Shown: positions 31,563 to 40,940 of the stretch, one piece after another
Layout of the letters: each line of letters starts with the position of its first letter
How positions within the stretch are numbered: the stretch's first letter is position 1
NCBI GenBank assembly: GCA_963595735.1
Contig: CAVBJJ010000005.1
Span: 19,166-83,165, forward strand
Length of the DNA: 64,000 bases
Direction of reading: 5' to 3'
From: CALWOS01 sp963595735
Lineage (GTDB): Bacteria; Bacillota; Clostridia; Oscillospirales; Oscillospiraceae
Position numbers and translations under genes: made by a program
The notes under the pieces: model-generated
Seen by the model: only the letters and a program-made list of their open reading frames with translations
Told to the model about the DNA's origin: nothing
Database searches by the model: none

Positions 31563-33981
31563 ATGGAAAAAGTGACCCGCCAGGAGCTGCGTGCGGCGCT
31601 GGAGGATGAACTGGCCGCTCATTTCGGCGTGACCGGGCAGCAGGCAACGGATCGGCAGCTGTTTTGCGCCTGCGCCATTCTGATCCGGGAGATGATGAGC
31701 CGGAAAAAAACGAAGGCCGCGCCCCAGCCGGGCAAGCGGCAGGTACACTATCTGTCCATGGAGTTTTTGCTGGGGCGCTCGCTGGAGAAAAACGCCTTTA
31801 ACCTGGGCGTGCTGGAGGAACTGACCGCCACGCTGGAGGATATGGGAAAAAACGCGGCGGACATTTTCGAGGAGGAGCCGGACGCCGGGCTGGGAAACGG
31901 CGGTCTGGGGCGTTTGGCGGCCTGCTATATGGACAGCATGGCCAGCTGCAACATCCCCGCCACGGGGTACAGCCTTTGCTATGAGCTGGGAATTTTTCGT
32001 CAACGGCTGCGCAACGGGCAGCAGACCGAGGAGGCGGACAACTGGTTGGAAAGCGGCGAAAACTGGCTGCTGACCCGCTATGAGGACAGTGTGGAGGTGC
32101 GCTTTGGCGGCCGGGTGGAGCAGAACTGGGACTATTTCGGTAACTGCCATGCGGAGCTGAAGGACTATACCAGCGTGGTGGCGGTGCCGCGGGATATGCT
32201 CATCGCCGGCTATGATACCGACCAGGTGAATACCCTCCGGCTGTGGGAGGCGAGAAGTCCGAAATATCTGGATATGTATCTGTTTTCCTCCGGGCGCTAT
32301 GTGGAGTCCCTGGAGCAGCGCACCATGGCGGAGGTCATCACAAAGGTGCTGTATCCGGCGGACGACCACATGGATGGCAAGACCTTGCGTCTGAAGCAGC
32401 AGTACTTTTTTGTCTCCGCAACGATACAGGACATTCTGCGCAAGCATCTGGCTACCTATGGTAAGGTGGAGGATTTTGCCGCGCACCATGTGCTGCAGAT
32501 CAACGATACCCATCCCACGCTGGTCATTCCGGAGTTGATGCGCCTGCTGTTGGATGAGCACGGACTGGGCTGGGATGCGGCCTGGAAAATCGTCACGGAA
32601 AGCGTGGCCTATACCAACCACACCATTCTCTCCGAGGCGCTGGAAAAGTGGCCCCAGGGACTGGTGCAGACGCTGCTGCCCCGGGTGTGGGAGATCATCT
32701 GCGAGATCGACCTGCGCTGGCGCAGACAGCTGATGGAGCGCTTTGCCGGAGATTGGGAGAAGATCCAGCGGAACCAGATCATCTCCGACGGCCAGGTACA
32801 CATGGCTAATATCTGCCTGGCGGCCTGCTTTGCCATCAACGGTGTGTCCGGGCTGCACGGCACGATCCTGCGCAAGGAGCTGTTCCGGGATCTGGCGGAG
32901 CAGGATCCGGGACGCTTTACCTTTGTCACCAACGGCATCGATCACCGCCGCTGGCTGGCGCAGTGCAATCCGGGACTGCACCGGCTGGTCTGCGAACTGC
33001 TGGACGGAGATGCCTATTTGAAAGAGCCGGAGCAGCTGCGCCGGCTGGAGGAATTCCGGGATAACCGCCAAGTGCTGGAGCGTTTGGAGCAGGTGAAAGC
33101 GGAAAACAAGGCGCGTTTTGCCCGCTGGCTGCGGGCAGGCGGCGGGCCGGTGCTTCACACGGACGCGATTTTTGATGTGCAGGTCAAGCGGCTGCATGAG
33201 TATAAGCGGCAGCTGCTGTGCGCCATGCTCATTACCCATTTGCGTCAACGCATTCATGACAATCCCGATGCGCCGTTCCAGCCCCGGACCTTCCTGTTCG
33301 GCGCAAAGGCCGCCAGCGGCTATGCGGTGGCAAAGCGGATCATTCGGCTGCTGTGCTCCCTGATGGACGAGACGGCGGCAGATCCCCTGTGCCAGGGTAA
33401 GCTGCAGGTGGTGTTTTTGGAAAATTACCGGGTCTCTCTGGCGGAAAAGCTGATGCCGGCGGCACAGGTCAGCGAGCAGATCTCCACCGCCGGAAAAGAG
33501 GCCAGCGGCACGGGCAACATGAAGCTGATGCTCAACGGCGCGGTGACCATCGGCACCTATGATGGCGCCAATGTGGAGATGTATGAGCAGCTGGGCGCGG
33601 AGAATATGTTCCTGTTCGGGCTGCGCAACGAGGAGATTCGGGACTGGAAAGCCAGAGGCTATGACCCCAGAGCGCTGGTGGAGCAGGACAGCCGGCTGGA
33701 GCGCGTGCTGGCGGAGCTCTCCCACGGCTTCCGGGATGGCGAGAGCTATGCCGATCTGGCCAGCCGCTTGCGTTACGGCGGGGACGAGTATATGCTGTTG
33801 ACGGATTTTGCCTCCTATGTGGACTGCCATGACAGGCTGTATGACGCNNNNNNNNNNGTATGACGCGATCTCCGATCCCATCGCCCGGGCGCAGAAGAGC
33901 CTGAGCAACATTGCCCGTAGCGGGATCTTTGCCGCGGACAGAGCGGTGGAGGAATACGCCGCACGAATCTGGCGGGTATAA
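31563..33981 (+). CDS. glgP: Glycogen/starch phosphorylase, interrupted by an assembly gap
   Basis: Releases glucose-1-phosphate from glycogen. It contains VHYLSMEFLLGRSL near the N-terminus, AACYMDSMASCNIPATGYS, the phosphorylase signature EASGTGNMKLMLNGA with the PLP-binding lysine, and a C-terminus SNIARSGIFAADRAVEEYA. A run of 10 N at 33848-33857 breaks the frame. The 9 nt GTATGACGC just left of the gap recur just right of it. Removing one copy plus the N run (19 nt) restores one frame of 799 residues ending in TAA at 33981. I chose the ATG at 31563 (GAGGTG site 5-6 nt upstream) over an in-frame TTG at 31530. Third gene of the glgC-glgD-glgP group. Confidence 0.95.
33848..33857. other. 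Scaffold gap (10 N)
   Basis: A placeholder gap inside glgP. Flanking sequence repeats GTATGACGC on both sides, so the two contigs overlap and no real sequence is missing. Confidence 0.97.
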
Positions 33982-33988
33982 AAAATGC

Positions 33989-34029
33989 AAAAAATCCTGT
34001 TTCCGTTTTTTGCGGAAACAGGATTTTTT
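33989..34029. terminator. Bidirectional terminator between glgP and ackA
   Basis: Arms AAAAAATCCTGTTTCCG (33989-34005) and CGGAAACAGGATTTTTT (34013-34029) give U tracts in both directions, for convergent glgP and ackA. Confidence 0.95.
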
Positions 34030-34048
34030 ATGCAACAAACAGCTTGCC

Positions 34049-35248
34049 TTACTTGGAGACGATATCGCGGGTATCCCGGGCGATCATGAGCTCCTCGTTG
34101 GTGGCAACGACGAAGACCTTGACGGGGCTGTCATCGGTGGAGATCATGTGCTCGTCGGCACGCTCGGCATTGCGGGCGGGGTCAATCTTCACGCCCAGGT
34201 ACTCCAGACCCTCGCAGATGGCGGCGCGGTTGCCAACGCCGTTTTCACCCACGCCGGCGGTGAAGATGATGGCATCCACGCCACCCATGGCGGCGGCGTA
34301 AGCGCCGATGTCCTTGCGAACCTCGTAGTGGAACTTGTCCAGAGCCAGCTGGGCGCGCTCGTTGTTCTCGGCCGCGGCGGCTTCCAGATCGCGGAAGTCG
34401 GAGGAAACGCCGGAGATGCCCAGAACGCCGGACTTCTTGTTGAGGATGTTCATCATTTCCTTGATGTCGTAGCCGTGTCTGCCCATCAGGTACTCCATGA
34501 TGGTGGGATCGATGTCGCCGGAGCGGGTGCCCATGGGAACACCGGCGAGGGGTCCAAGACCCATGGTGGTGTCCACGCACTTGCCGTCCACGCAGGCGGA
34601 CAGGGAGGAACCGTTGCCCAGGTGGCAGCAGATGACCTTGCTGTGGGCGGGGTTGCCCAGCAGCTCGACAGCGCGGGCGGAGACATAGCGGTGAGAGGTG
34701 CCGTGGAAGCCATAGCGGCGGACATCGTCCTTCTCATAGTACTCATAGGGGATGGCATAGGTGTATGCCTTTGCGGGCATGGTCATGTGGAAGGCGGTGT
34801 CGAACACGGCGACCTGGGGCTTGCCGGGCATGGCCTTCTGGCAGGCCTCGATGCCCATCAGGTTGGCGGGATTGTGGAGGGGTCCCAGGGGGAAGCACTT
34901 TTTGATGGCGGCGATGCAGGCATCGTCCACCAGGCAGGACTCGGTGAATTCCTTACCGCCGTGGAGGACGCGGTGACCCACAGCGTCGATCTCGTCCATG
35001 GACTGGACAACGCCGTTTTCCGCATCGACCAGAGCGTCCAGGACGGCCTGGATGGCCTCGCTATGGGTGGGCATAGCCACATCCACGGCGCTGATGGTCT
35101 TTTTACCCTTGATCTGGGGCTTGTAGGTGAACTTACCGTCGATGCCGATGCGCTCACACAGACCCTTTGCCAGCAGGGACTCGTTTTCCATGTCGATCAG
35201 CTGATACTTCAGAGAGGAGCTGCCGGCATTGATAACCAGGATTTTCAT
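34049..35248 (-). CDS. ackA: Acetate kinase
   Basis: A 399-residue enzyme that interconverts acetyl phosphate plus ADP with acetate plus ATP, the final step of acetate fermentation. It opens with KILVINAGSSSLKYQL. It has FDTAFHMTMP, RRYGFHGTSHRYVS, CHLGNGSSL and FTAGVGENG, all hallmark active-site segments. The ATG at 35248 has AAGGA upstream. An in-frame extension to 35311 lies in the promoter region. No phosphotransacetylase gene is adjacent. Confidence 0.97.
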   Translation of the reverse strand: MKILVINAGSSSLKYQLIDMENESLLAKGLCERIGIDGKFTYKPQIKGKKTISAVDVAMPTHSEAIQAVLDALVDAENGVVQSMDEIDAVGHRVLHGGKEFTESCLVDDACIAAIKKCFPLGPLHNPANLMGIEACQKAMPGKPQVAVFDTAFHMTMPAKAYTYAIPYEYYEKDDVRRYGFHGTSHRYVSARAVELLGNPAHSKVICCHLGNGSSLSACVDGKCVDTTMGLGPLAGVPMGTRSGDIDPTIMEYLMGRHGYDIKEMMNILNKKSGVLGISGVSSDFRDLEAAAAENNERAQLALDKFHYEVRKDIGAYAAAMGGVDAIIFTAGVGENGVGNRAAICEGLEYLGVKIDPARNAERADEHMISTDDSPVKVFVVATNEELMIARDTRDIVSK

Positions 35249-35409
35249 GTCTCTTGATTCCTTTCTATTCTGTTTTACAAATCTTGCGCTTGTAAAAAGT
35301 TGATTTACCATGTAAAATCAGTCTAAACAATATTTTAATAAATTTGCCTAAAAAAGGCAAGTCTTTTTTGGCGGAAAAGTCCCTTTCTGTGGGAATAGAG
35401 GAGGGAAGC

Positions 35410-36597
35410 ATGACAGTTATCGGAATTATTGGCGAATATAACCCATTCCACAGGGGTCACAGCCACCATATCCACGCCAGCCGGGCGCAGTTTGGCGGGG
35501 AAAGCGCGGTGGTTTGCGTCATGAGCGGCTGCTTTGTTCAGCGGGGCGAGGCCGCCCTGTTTGCGCCGGGACCCCGGGCGGCGGCTGCGGTGGCCGGCGG
35601 GGCGGATCTGGTGCTGGAGCTTCCGGTGCCGTGGGCTTTGGCCTCGGCGGAGGGCTTTGCCAGAGGGGGCGTGGGATTGCTGCGGGACATCGGCGTGGTA
35701 GACCGGCTCAGCTTTGGCAGCGAAAGCGGCAATCTGACACAGCTGGAGCAGCTGGCGGCGCGGCTGTCCGACCCGGCGTTTGCGGAAAAGCTTCGGGAAA
35801 GCGGCGCGGGAGACGGACGCAGCTTTGCCGCCCGGCGCATGGCGCTGCTGGAAGCGGAGCTGGGAGAAGCGGCGAAGCCGCTGGCGCAGCCCAACGACAT
35901 TCTGGCGGTGGAATATCTGAAAGCCATTGCCGGGCTGGGCGCGGCATTGCAGCCCCTTGCCGTCCCGCGAGTCGGGGCGGGACACGATGCGCCGAACCCG
36001 GCGGCGGGCTTTTGCAGCGCAAGCAGCCTGCGGCAGCTGTGGAGAGCCGGGGAGCCGGTGCGGCCCTTTTTGCCGGAGGCCAGCTATGCCTGCCTGGCGG
36101 GAGAAGCCCTGCCGGATATCGAGCGGCTGGAGCTGGCCATGCTGTCCCGGCTGCGCCTGCTCACAAGCGCCCAGGCGGCGGAATTGCCGGACGCGGCGGA
36201 GGGACTGGAAAACCGCTTGCAGGCGGCGGCAGCCCAGGCGGCCAGCTTGGAGGAGCTGCTGCAGCGGACAAAGTCCAAGCGCTATGCTCTGTCCCGGCTG
36301 CGGCGGATGTGCTGCTGTGCGGCTCTGCAGATCCCGGCGCAGCTGCAAAAGGGAACGCCGCCCTATGCCCGCGTGCTGGCGGCAAACGCCGTTGGCCGGG
36401 GGCTGCTGCGGGAGATGGGAACGCGTTCCCGCATTCCCATTCTGACCAAGCCGGCGGCGGTGCGCGGCTTATCGGAGGAATGTCAGCGGGTGTTTCAGGC
36501 GGAAAGCGCCGCCCATGATCTGTGGCGGCTGGCCTCCGGGAATGTACAAGACAGAGCCGGCGGCAGTCTGTGGCGATACAGCCCCATCATGCGCTGA
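35410..36597 (+). CDS. tmcAL: tRNA(Met) cytidine acetate ligase
   Basis: A 395-residue nucleotidyltransferase-fold protein that uses acetate and ATP to acetylate the wobble cytidine of elongator tRNA-Met. The N-terminus GIIGEYNPFHRGHSHHI carries the HxGH-type motif. MSGCFVQRGEAALF and LELPVPWALASAEGFA are typical, and a helical C-terminal domain follows. GGAGGG is 4-5 nt from the ATG at 35410. It is divergent from ackA, a neighbourhood seen in many Firmicutes, and both proteins handle acetate. Confidence 0.93.
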   Translation: MTVIGIIGEYNPFHRGHSHHIHASRAQFGGESAVVCVMSGCFVQRGEAALFAPGPRAAAAVAGGADLVLELPVPWALASAEGFARGGVGLLRDIGVVDRLSFGSESGNLTQLEQLAARLSDPAFAEKLRESGAGDGRSFAARRMALLEAELGEAAKPLAQPNDILAVEYLKAIAGLGAALQPLAVPRVGAGHDAPNPAAGFCSASSLRQLWRAGEPVRPFLPEASYACLAGEALPDIERLELAMLSRLRLLTSAQAAELPDAAEGLENRLQAAAAQAASLEELLQRTKSKRYALSRLRRMCCCAALQIPAQLQKGTPPYARVLAANAVGRGLLREMGTRSRIPILTKPAAVRGLSEECQRVFQAESAAHDLWRLASGNVQDRAGGSLWRYSPIMR

Positions 36598-36626
36598 GAG
36601 ATAAACACACAGAGAGGAGAAATATC

Positions 36627-37844
36627 ATGCAGGAGATCAAATGCCCCAATTGCGGCGAGGTGTTCCAGGTGGACGAAACGGGCTATGCCAAAATCGTACA
36701 GCAGGTACGGGACCGGGAGTTTGAAAAGGAATTGCAGCGCCGGGAAAAGGAGCAGGCGGAAAAGCAGGAAAGCCAGCTGCAGCTGCTGCGCCTGCAGGAG
36801 GAAAGGGCGCGGGACGCAGCCTTGCAGGAAAAGCAGGCGGCGCTGGCAGAGCTGGAGCAGCGTCTGCAACAATTGCAGGCCAGGCTGGACGGCAGCGAGC
36901 TGGAGAGAAAGCTGGCGGTGACGGAGGCTGTGCAGAGCCGGGAACAGGCGCTGCACGAAAAGCAGATGGAGATCGCGGGGCTTTTGGGACAGCTGGAAAG
37001 CCGGGAAAAGGAAACGCAGCTGACGGAGCGCGCCCTGCGGGAGCAATACGAAAACGAGCTGAAGCGGAAAGAGGAGCAGATCGAATACTACCGGGACTTT
37101 AAGGCGCGGCAGTCCACAAAAATGGTGGGGGAAAGCCTGGAGCAGCACTGCCAGAACGAATTCAACCGGGTGCGGATGATGTCCTTTCCCAACGCTTATT
37201 TTGAAAAGGACAACGACGCCCGCAGCGGCAGCAAGGGAGATTTTATCTTTCGGGAGCAGACGCCGGAGGGGGTGGAGCTGCTGTCGATCATGTTCGAGAT
37301 GAAAAACGAGATGGAGACCACGGCCACCAAGCACAAGAACGAGGACTTTTTCCGGGAGCTGGACAAGGATCGCCGGGAGAAGGGTTGTGAGTACGCGGTG
37401 CTGGTCTCCCTGCTGGAGGGGGACAGCGAATACTATAATTCCGGAATTGTGGATGTATCCTACCGGTATGAGAAGATGTATGTGATCCGGCCGCAGTTTT
37501 TTGTACCGCTGATTGGACTGCTGCGCAATGCCGCCCTGAACGCCCTGCGCTATCGGCAGGAGCTGCAGCAGATGCGGGAGCAGCAGGTGGATATTTCCAA
37601 CTTTGAGGAAAATCTGGAGACCTTTAAGACCGGCTTCAGCAAAAATTACGAGCTGGCCAGTCGGAAATTTTCCGACGCCATTGGGGAGATCGACAAGTCC
37701 ATTTCCCATTTGCAGAAGATCAAGGATAATCTGCTGTCCTCGGAGCGGCAGCTTCGTCTGGCCAACGACAAGGCGGATGGCCTGAGCATCAAAAAGCTGA
37801 CCCGGAACGCCCCCAGTGTGCGGGAGCTGTTTGAACAAAAGTGA
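36627..37844 (+). CDS. DUF2130 protein with zinc-finger-like start, coiled coil and nuclease-like core
   Basis: A 405-residue protein. Residues 1-20 hold IKCPNCGEVF, half of a zinc-ribbon. Residues about 30-180 form a long charged coiled coil (Glu/Arg/Gln-rich). The DUF2130 core (about 180-320) has GSKGDFIFRE, then FEMKNEMETTATKHKNEDFFRELDKDR. The spacing of the Asp and the E-x-K resembles a PD-(D/E)xK nuclease active site; this is my inference, as the family is officially of unknown function. The C-terminus is again helical. GAGGAG precedes the ATG at 36627. It follows tmcAL by 29 nt and may be co-transcribed. Confidence 0.85.
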   Translation: MQEIKCPNCGEVFQVDETGYAKIVQQVRDREFEKELQRREKEQAEKQESQLQLLRLQEERARDAALQEKQAALAELEQRLQQLQARLDGSELERKLAVTEAVQSREQALHEKQMEIAGLLGQLESREKETQLTERALREQYENELKRKEEQIEYYRDFKARQSTKMVGESLEQHCQNEFNRVRMMSFPNAYFEKDNDARSGSKGDFIFREQTPEGVELLSIMFEMKNEMETTATKHKNEDFFRELDKDRREKGCEYAVLVSLLEGDSEYYNSGIVDVSYRYEKMYVIRPQFFVPLIGLLRNAALNALRYRQELQQMREQQVDISNFEENLETFKTGFSKNYELASRKFSDAIGEIDKSISHLQKIKDNLLSSERQLRLANDKADGLSIKKLTRNAPSVRELFEQK

Positions 37845-37885
37845 CCGGGACGCGGGAAATAGCATAGAACTTCAAAAATGAAAAG

Positions 37886-37933
37886 CGCCACAGCCTTTTG
37901 GAGCGGCTTTGCACTCCAGGGCTGTGGCGTTTT
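37886..37933. terminator. Bidirectional terminator between DUF2130 gene and dehydrogenase
   Basis: Arms CGCCACAGCC (37886-37895) and GGCTGTGGCG (37920-37929) with A/T tracts on the outer sides (AAAAG before, TTTTG after), between convergent genes. Confidence 0.85.
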
Positions 37934-37954
37934 GTGTTGGGTTTTCCGAAAATT

Positions 37955-38725
37955 TCAGATGCAGGTGTAGCCGCCGTCCACGGCGATGTTCTGGCCGTTG
38001 ACATAAGTCGAGGCGGGGGAGGCCAGGAACAGCACGCAGGTGTCCAGCTCGCCGGACTTGCCGTAACGCCCCAGGGGGATGTTGGCCTTGGCCAGGGACT
38101 GGAAGTAGTCGGAATCCAGCGTGGCGGTGGTCAGGTCGGTGTAGAAGTAGCCGGGGCAGATGGCGTTGACGGTGATGCCGTGCTTGCCCCACTCCGCCGC
38201 CAGGGCGCGGGTCATGTTCACCACGCCGCCCTTTGCCGCGTGGTAGGGGGTGGAGCCGGCGATCATGTTGCCCACCAGACCGTACATGGAGGCGATGTTG
38301 ATGATGCGGCCATAGCCCGCCCGGATCATCTCCTTGCCGAACTCCCGGGCGCACTTGAAGGAGCCGAACAGGTCGATGCGCAGCTCATTTTCAAACTGCT
38401 CATCGGTGATGTCCTCGGCGTTGGCAACGGCGCCGGTGCCGGCATTGTTGATGAGGATATCCACCCGGCCAAAGGCCTTCATAGTGGCGGCGACAGCCTC
38501 CTTCACGCGGGCGGTGTCCGTGATGTCGCAGACAAAGGGCAATGCTTTTATGCCGAATTCCGCTTCCAGCTCGGCTGCGTTTTTCTCCAACAGGTTCTGG
38601 CGGCGTGCCAGCAGAACCAGGTTGCAGCCCTGGCTTGCCAGTGCTTTTGCCATTTGCAGACCCAGTCCGGTGGAAGCACCGGTGACAACGGCGGTCTGCC
38701 CGCTGAGATCAAAATAATTCTTCAT
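37955..38725 (-). CDS. Short-chain dehydrogenase/reductase family oxidoreductase
   Basis: A 256-residue classical SDR. It has the NAD(P)-binding TGASTGLGLQ, INNAGTG, a catalytic Ser in NIASMYG, YHAAK (the Tyr-x3-Lys pair) and ICPGYFYTDLT. The closest recognisable type is gluconate 5-dehydrogenase/3-ketoacyl reductase-like, and the substrate is not determinable. I chose the ATG at 38725, which is 8 nt from AAGGAG. The GTG at 38734 is too close. It lies 89 nt after hisIE on the same strand with no strong terminator between, so it may be at the tail of the histidine transcript. Confidence 0.85.
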   Translation of the reverse strand: MKNYFDLSGQTAVVTGASTGLGLQMAKALASQGCNLVLLARRQNLLEKNAAELEAEFGIKALPFVCDITDTARVKEAVAATMKAFGRVDILINNAGTGAVANAEDITDEQFENELRIDLFGSFKCAREFGKEMIRAGYGRIINIASMYGLVGNMIAGSTPYHAAKGGVVNMTRALAAEWGKHGITVNAICPGYFYTDLTTATLDSDYFQSLAKANIPLGRYGKSGELDTCVLFLASPASTYVNGQNIAVDGGYTCI

Positions 38726-38814
38726 CAAAAACACTCCTTTTATTTATTTACCAAAAAACCCAAAGATTTTTCGGTAGATTTGACAACAAAAATCAACCGG
38801 ACGCGTGGGGGAGA

Positions 38815-39459
38815 TCACTGCATTTTTTCCTGCTTGACCTTGTGATCCACAATGTGGCGCTTGGCCAGCTCCTGCCGGATCTCATTGGGGGTAATGCCCA
38901 TGTGTACCATCAGCACCATGACATGATAGGCCAGGTCGGCAATTTCGTAAATGGTCTCCGCCTTATCATCGCCCTTGCCGGCCACGATGACCTCGGTACA
39001 CTCCTCGCCCACCTTTTTCAGGATCTTATCAATGCCTTTTTCAAACAGATAGGTGGTATAAGAGCCTTCTTTTTTGTGCAGCTTGCGGCCGAGAAGCATT
39101 TCATACAGGCCGTCGATAGAGAAGGGGGTGTTTTCTCCGTCCTGCCACAGCTCCTGGAAAAAGCAGCTTTCCGCGCCGGTATGGCAGGCGGGGCCGGCCT
39201 TGATGACCTCCACGACCAGCGCATCGGCATCGCAGTCTGCGGCGATGGAGACGATGTGCTGGACATTGCCGCTGGTCTCGCCCTTGCGCCAGAGCTGCTG
39301 GCGGCTGCGGCTGTAAAAGCAGGTGCGGCCCTCTTGCATACTGATCTCCAGGCTCTCCCGGTTCATGTAAGCCAGGGTCAGCACCTGCTTGGTGAAGTAG
39401 TCCTGTACGATGGCAGGGATCAGTCCGTTTGCATCAAATTTCAGTTCGTCTATGGTCAT
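38815..39459 (-). CDS. hisIE: Bifunctional phosphoribosyl-AMP cyclohydrolase/phosphoribosyl-ATP pyrophosphatase
   Basis: A 214-residue fusion for histidine steps 2 and 3. The HisI domain (1-115) has the zinc/catalytic Cys set in DCDADALVVEV and GPACHTGAESCFF. The HisE domain (about 118-210) has the MazG-like helices VGEECTEVIVAGKGDD and EIADLAYHVMVLM. It is the last gene of the his operon, 4 nt after hisF. Confidence 0.96.
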   Translation of the reverse strand: MTIDELKFDANGLIPAIVQDYFTKQVLTLAYMNRESLEISMQEGRTCFYSRSRQQLWRKGETSGNVQHIVSIAADCDADALVVEVIKAGPACHTGAESCFFQELWQDGENTPFSIDGLYEMLLGRKLHKKEGSYTTYLFEKGIDKILKKVGEECTEVIVAGKGDDKAETIYEIADLAYHVMVLMVHMGITPNEIRQELAKRHIVDHKVKQEKMQ

Positions 39460-39463
39460 AGCT

Positions 39464-40222
39464 TCAAATCCTCATTTCAACCCCGTTGTCACGGAGATAG
39501 CGTTTCAGCTCCGGGATGGAGACTTCTTTCAGATGGAAGATGGAGGCGGCAAGGCCGGCGTCCACCTGGGGATTGGCCTGGAACAGCTCCAGAAAATGCC
39601 GGGCGTTGCCCGCGCCGCCGGAGGCGATGATGGGGATGGACACCCGCGCGGCGATCTCGTCCAGCAGCTCCAGATCAAAGCCGCCCCGGACGCCATCGGT
39701 ATCAATGCTGTTAACGACCAGCTCGCCCGCACCGCGGCTTTCGCCGTCCTTGGCCCATTGCAGGGCATCTATGCCGGTGTCGTCCCGGCCGCCCCGGGAG
39801 AACAGGTGGAATTTACCGTCCACCCGGCGGATATCCATGGACAGCACAACGCACTGGCTACCATAGCGCTTTGCGCCCTGCTCGATCAGATCGGGGTCGC
39901 GGATGGCACCGGTATTTACGCTGACCTTGTCCGCGCCGCACTTGAGCATACGGTCAAAGTCCTCCAGCCGGTTGATGCCGCCGCCCACAGTCAGGGGAAT
40001 GAACACCTGGGAAGCGACCTGACGGAGCACATCGGTGAACAGGCCGCGCTTTTCGCAGGAGGCGGTGATGTCGTAAAACACCAGCTCGTCCGCGCCGCTT
40101 TCGTTATAATACGCGGCCATCTCCACCGGGTCGGCGATCTCCCGGATGCCGTCAAAGTTAACGCCTTTGACCACCCGGCCGTCCCGCACGTCCAGGCAGG
40201 GAATGATTCGTTTTGTTACCAT
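39464..40222 (-). CDS. hisF: Imidazole glycerol phosphate synthase cyclase subunit
   Basis: A 252-residue (beta/alpha)8 barrel that uses ammonia from HisH to turn PRFAR into imidazole glycerol phosphate and AICAR. The catalytic Asp is in IPCLDVRDGRVVKG, and LTVGGGI, KVSVNTGAI and IIASGGAG are phosphate-binding loops. Starts 4 nt after the hisA stop. Confidence 0.97.
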   Translation of the reverse strand: MVTKRIIPCLDVRDGRVVKGVNFDGIREIADPVEMAAYYNESGADELVFYDITASCEKRGLFTDVLRQVASQVFIPLTVGGGINRLEDFDRMLKCGADKVSVNTGAIRDPDLIEQGAKRYGSQCVVLSMDIRRVDGKFHLFSRGGRDDTGIDALQWAKDGESRGAGELVVNSIDTDGVRGGFDLELLDEIAARVSIPIIASGGAGNARHFLELFQANPQVDAGLAASIFHLKEVSIPELKRYLRDNGVEMRI

Positions 40223-40226
40223 ACGC

Positions 40227-40940
40227 TCAACTCCTTGCGATCTCCAGCAGCTGGGGCAGGGAGAGGGTGCCCTCGTACAGCGCCTTGCCGACGATCGCGC
40301 CGTATACGCCCATTTCCCGCAGCTGGTGCAGCTCCTCGGCGAAGCTGATGCCGCCGGAAGCGATGATATCCAGCCCGGTCTCCGCCGTCAGGCGGCGGTA
40401 GACCTCCAAATTGGTACCCTGCATCATGCCGTCCTTGGAGATATCGGTATAGATCACGGTCTTTACGCCGAGCTGCTCCAGTTTGCGGCAGAATTCCATG
40501 GCGTCCAGATCGGTGACCTTTTCCCAGCCGTGGACGGCGACCATGCCGTTTTTGGCATCCACGCCGACGGCGATGGCGTCGCCGAATTTTTGTACCATTT
40601 CCCGCAGCCAGGGGAGATTGGTGGCGGCGCTGCCCAGGATCACCCGGCGAACGCCCAGTTCCAGATAGGCGCGGATGCGTGTTTCCGAGCGGATACCGCC
40701 GCCCACCTGCAGCGCCAGACCGCTGCTGCGGCAGATGGTCTCAATGACCGGGAAGTTGACCGGCGTGCCGTCCCGGGCACCGTCCAGGTCTACCACATGG
40801 AGCACCTCGGCTCCGGCGTCCCGAAAGGCGCAGGCTACCTGAGCCGGGTCGTCGCCATAGGTTTTCATGCGGTCATAGTCGCCCTTGGTCAGGCGGACGA
40901 CCTTGCCGCCGCGCAAGTCGATCGCGGGGAAAATTTTCAT
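40227..40940 (-). CDS. hisA: Phosphoribosyl-ProFAR isomerase
   Basis: A 237-residue barrel isomerase related to HisF. It has FPAIDLRGGKVVRL with the catalytic Asp, LQVGGGIRS, VIYTDISKDG and IIASGGI. The ATG at 40940 overlaps the hisH stop by 4 nt, and an upstream in-frame start inside hisH adds 30 non-homologous residues. Confidence 0.97.
   Translation of the reverse strand: MKIFPAIDLRGGKVVRLTKGDYDRMKTYGDDPAQVACAFRDAGAEVLHVVDLDGARDGTPVNFPVIETICRSSGLALQVGGGIRSETRIRAYLELGVRRVILGSAATNLPWLREMVQKFGDAIAVGVDAKNGMVAVHGWEKVTDLDAMEFCRKLEQLGVKTVIYTDISKDGMMQGTNLEVYRRLTAETGLDIIASGGISFAEELHQLREMGVYGAIVGKALYEGTLSLPQLLEIARS

Noticed and set aside
30207..33911. A minus-strand frame of more than 1200 residues opposite glgD and glgP
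   Set aside because: Antisense shadow of glgD and glgP that crosses the N gap; no protein features.
31563..33981. Frameshifted glgP pseudogene
   Set aside because: The frame break is caused solely by the N run and duplicated contig ends.
34021..35300. Possible pta next to ackA
   Set aside because: No phosphotransacetylase-like frame is present on either side.
38726..38814. Terminator between hisIE and the short-chain dehydrogenase
   Set aside because: T-rich sequence is present but no stable stem; a separate promoter is also not convincing.
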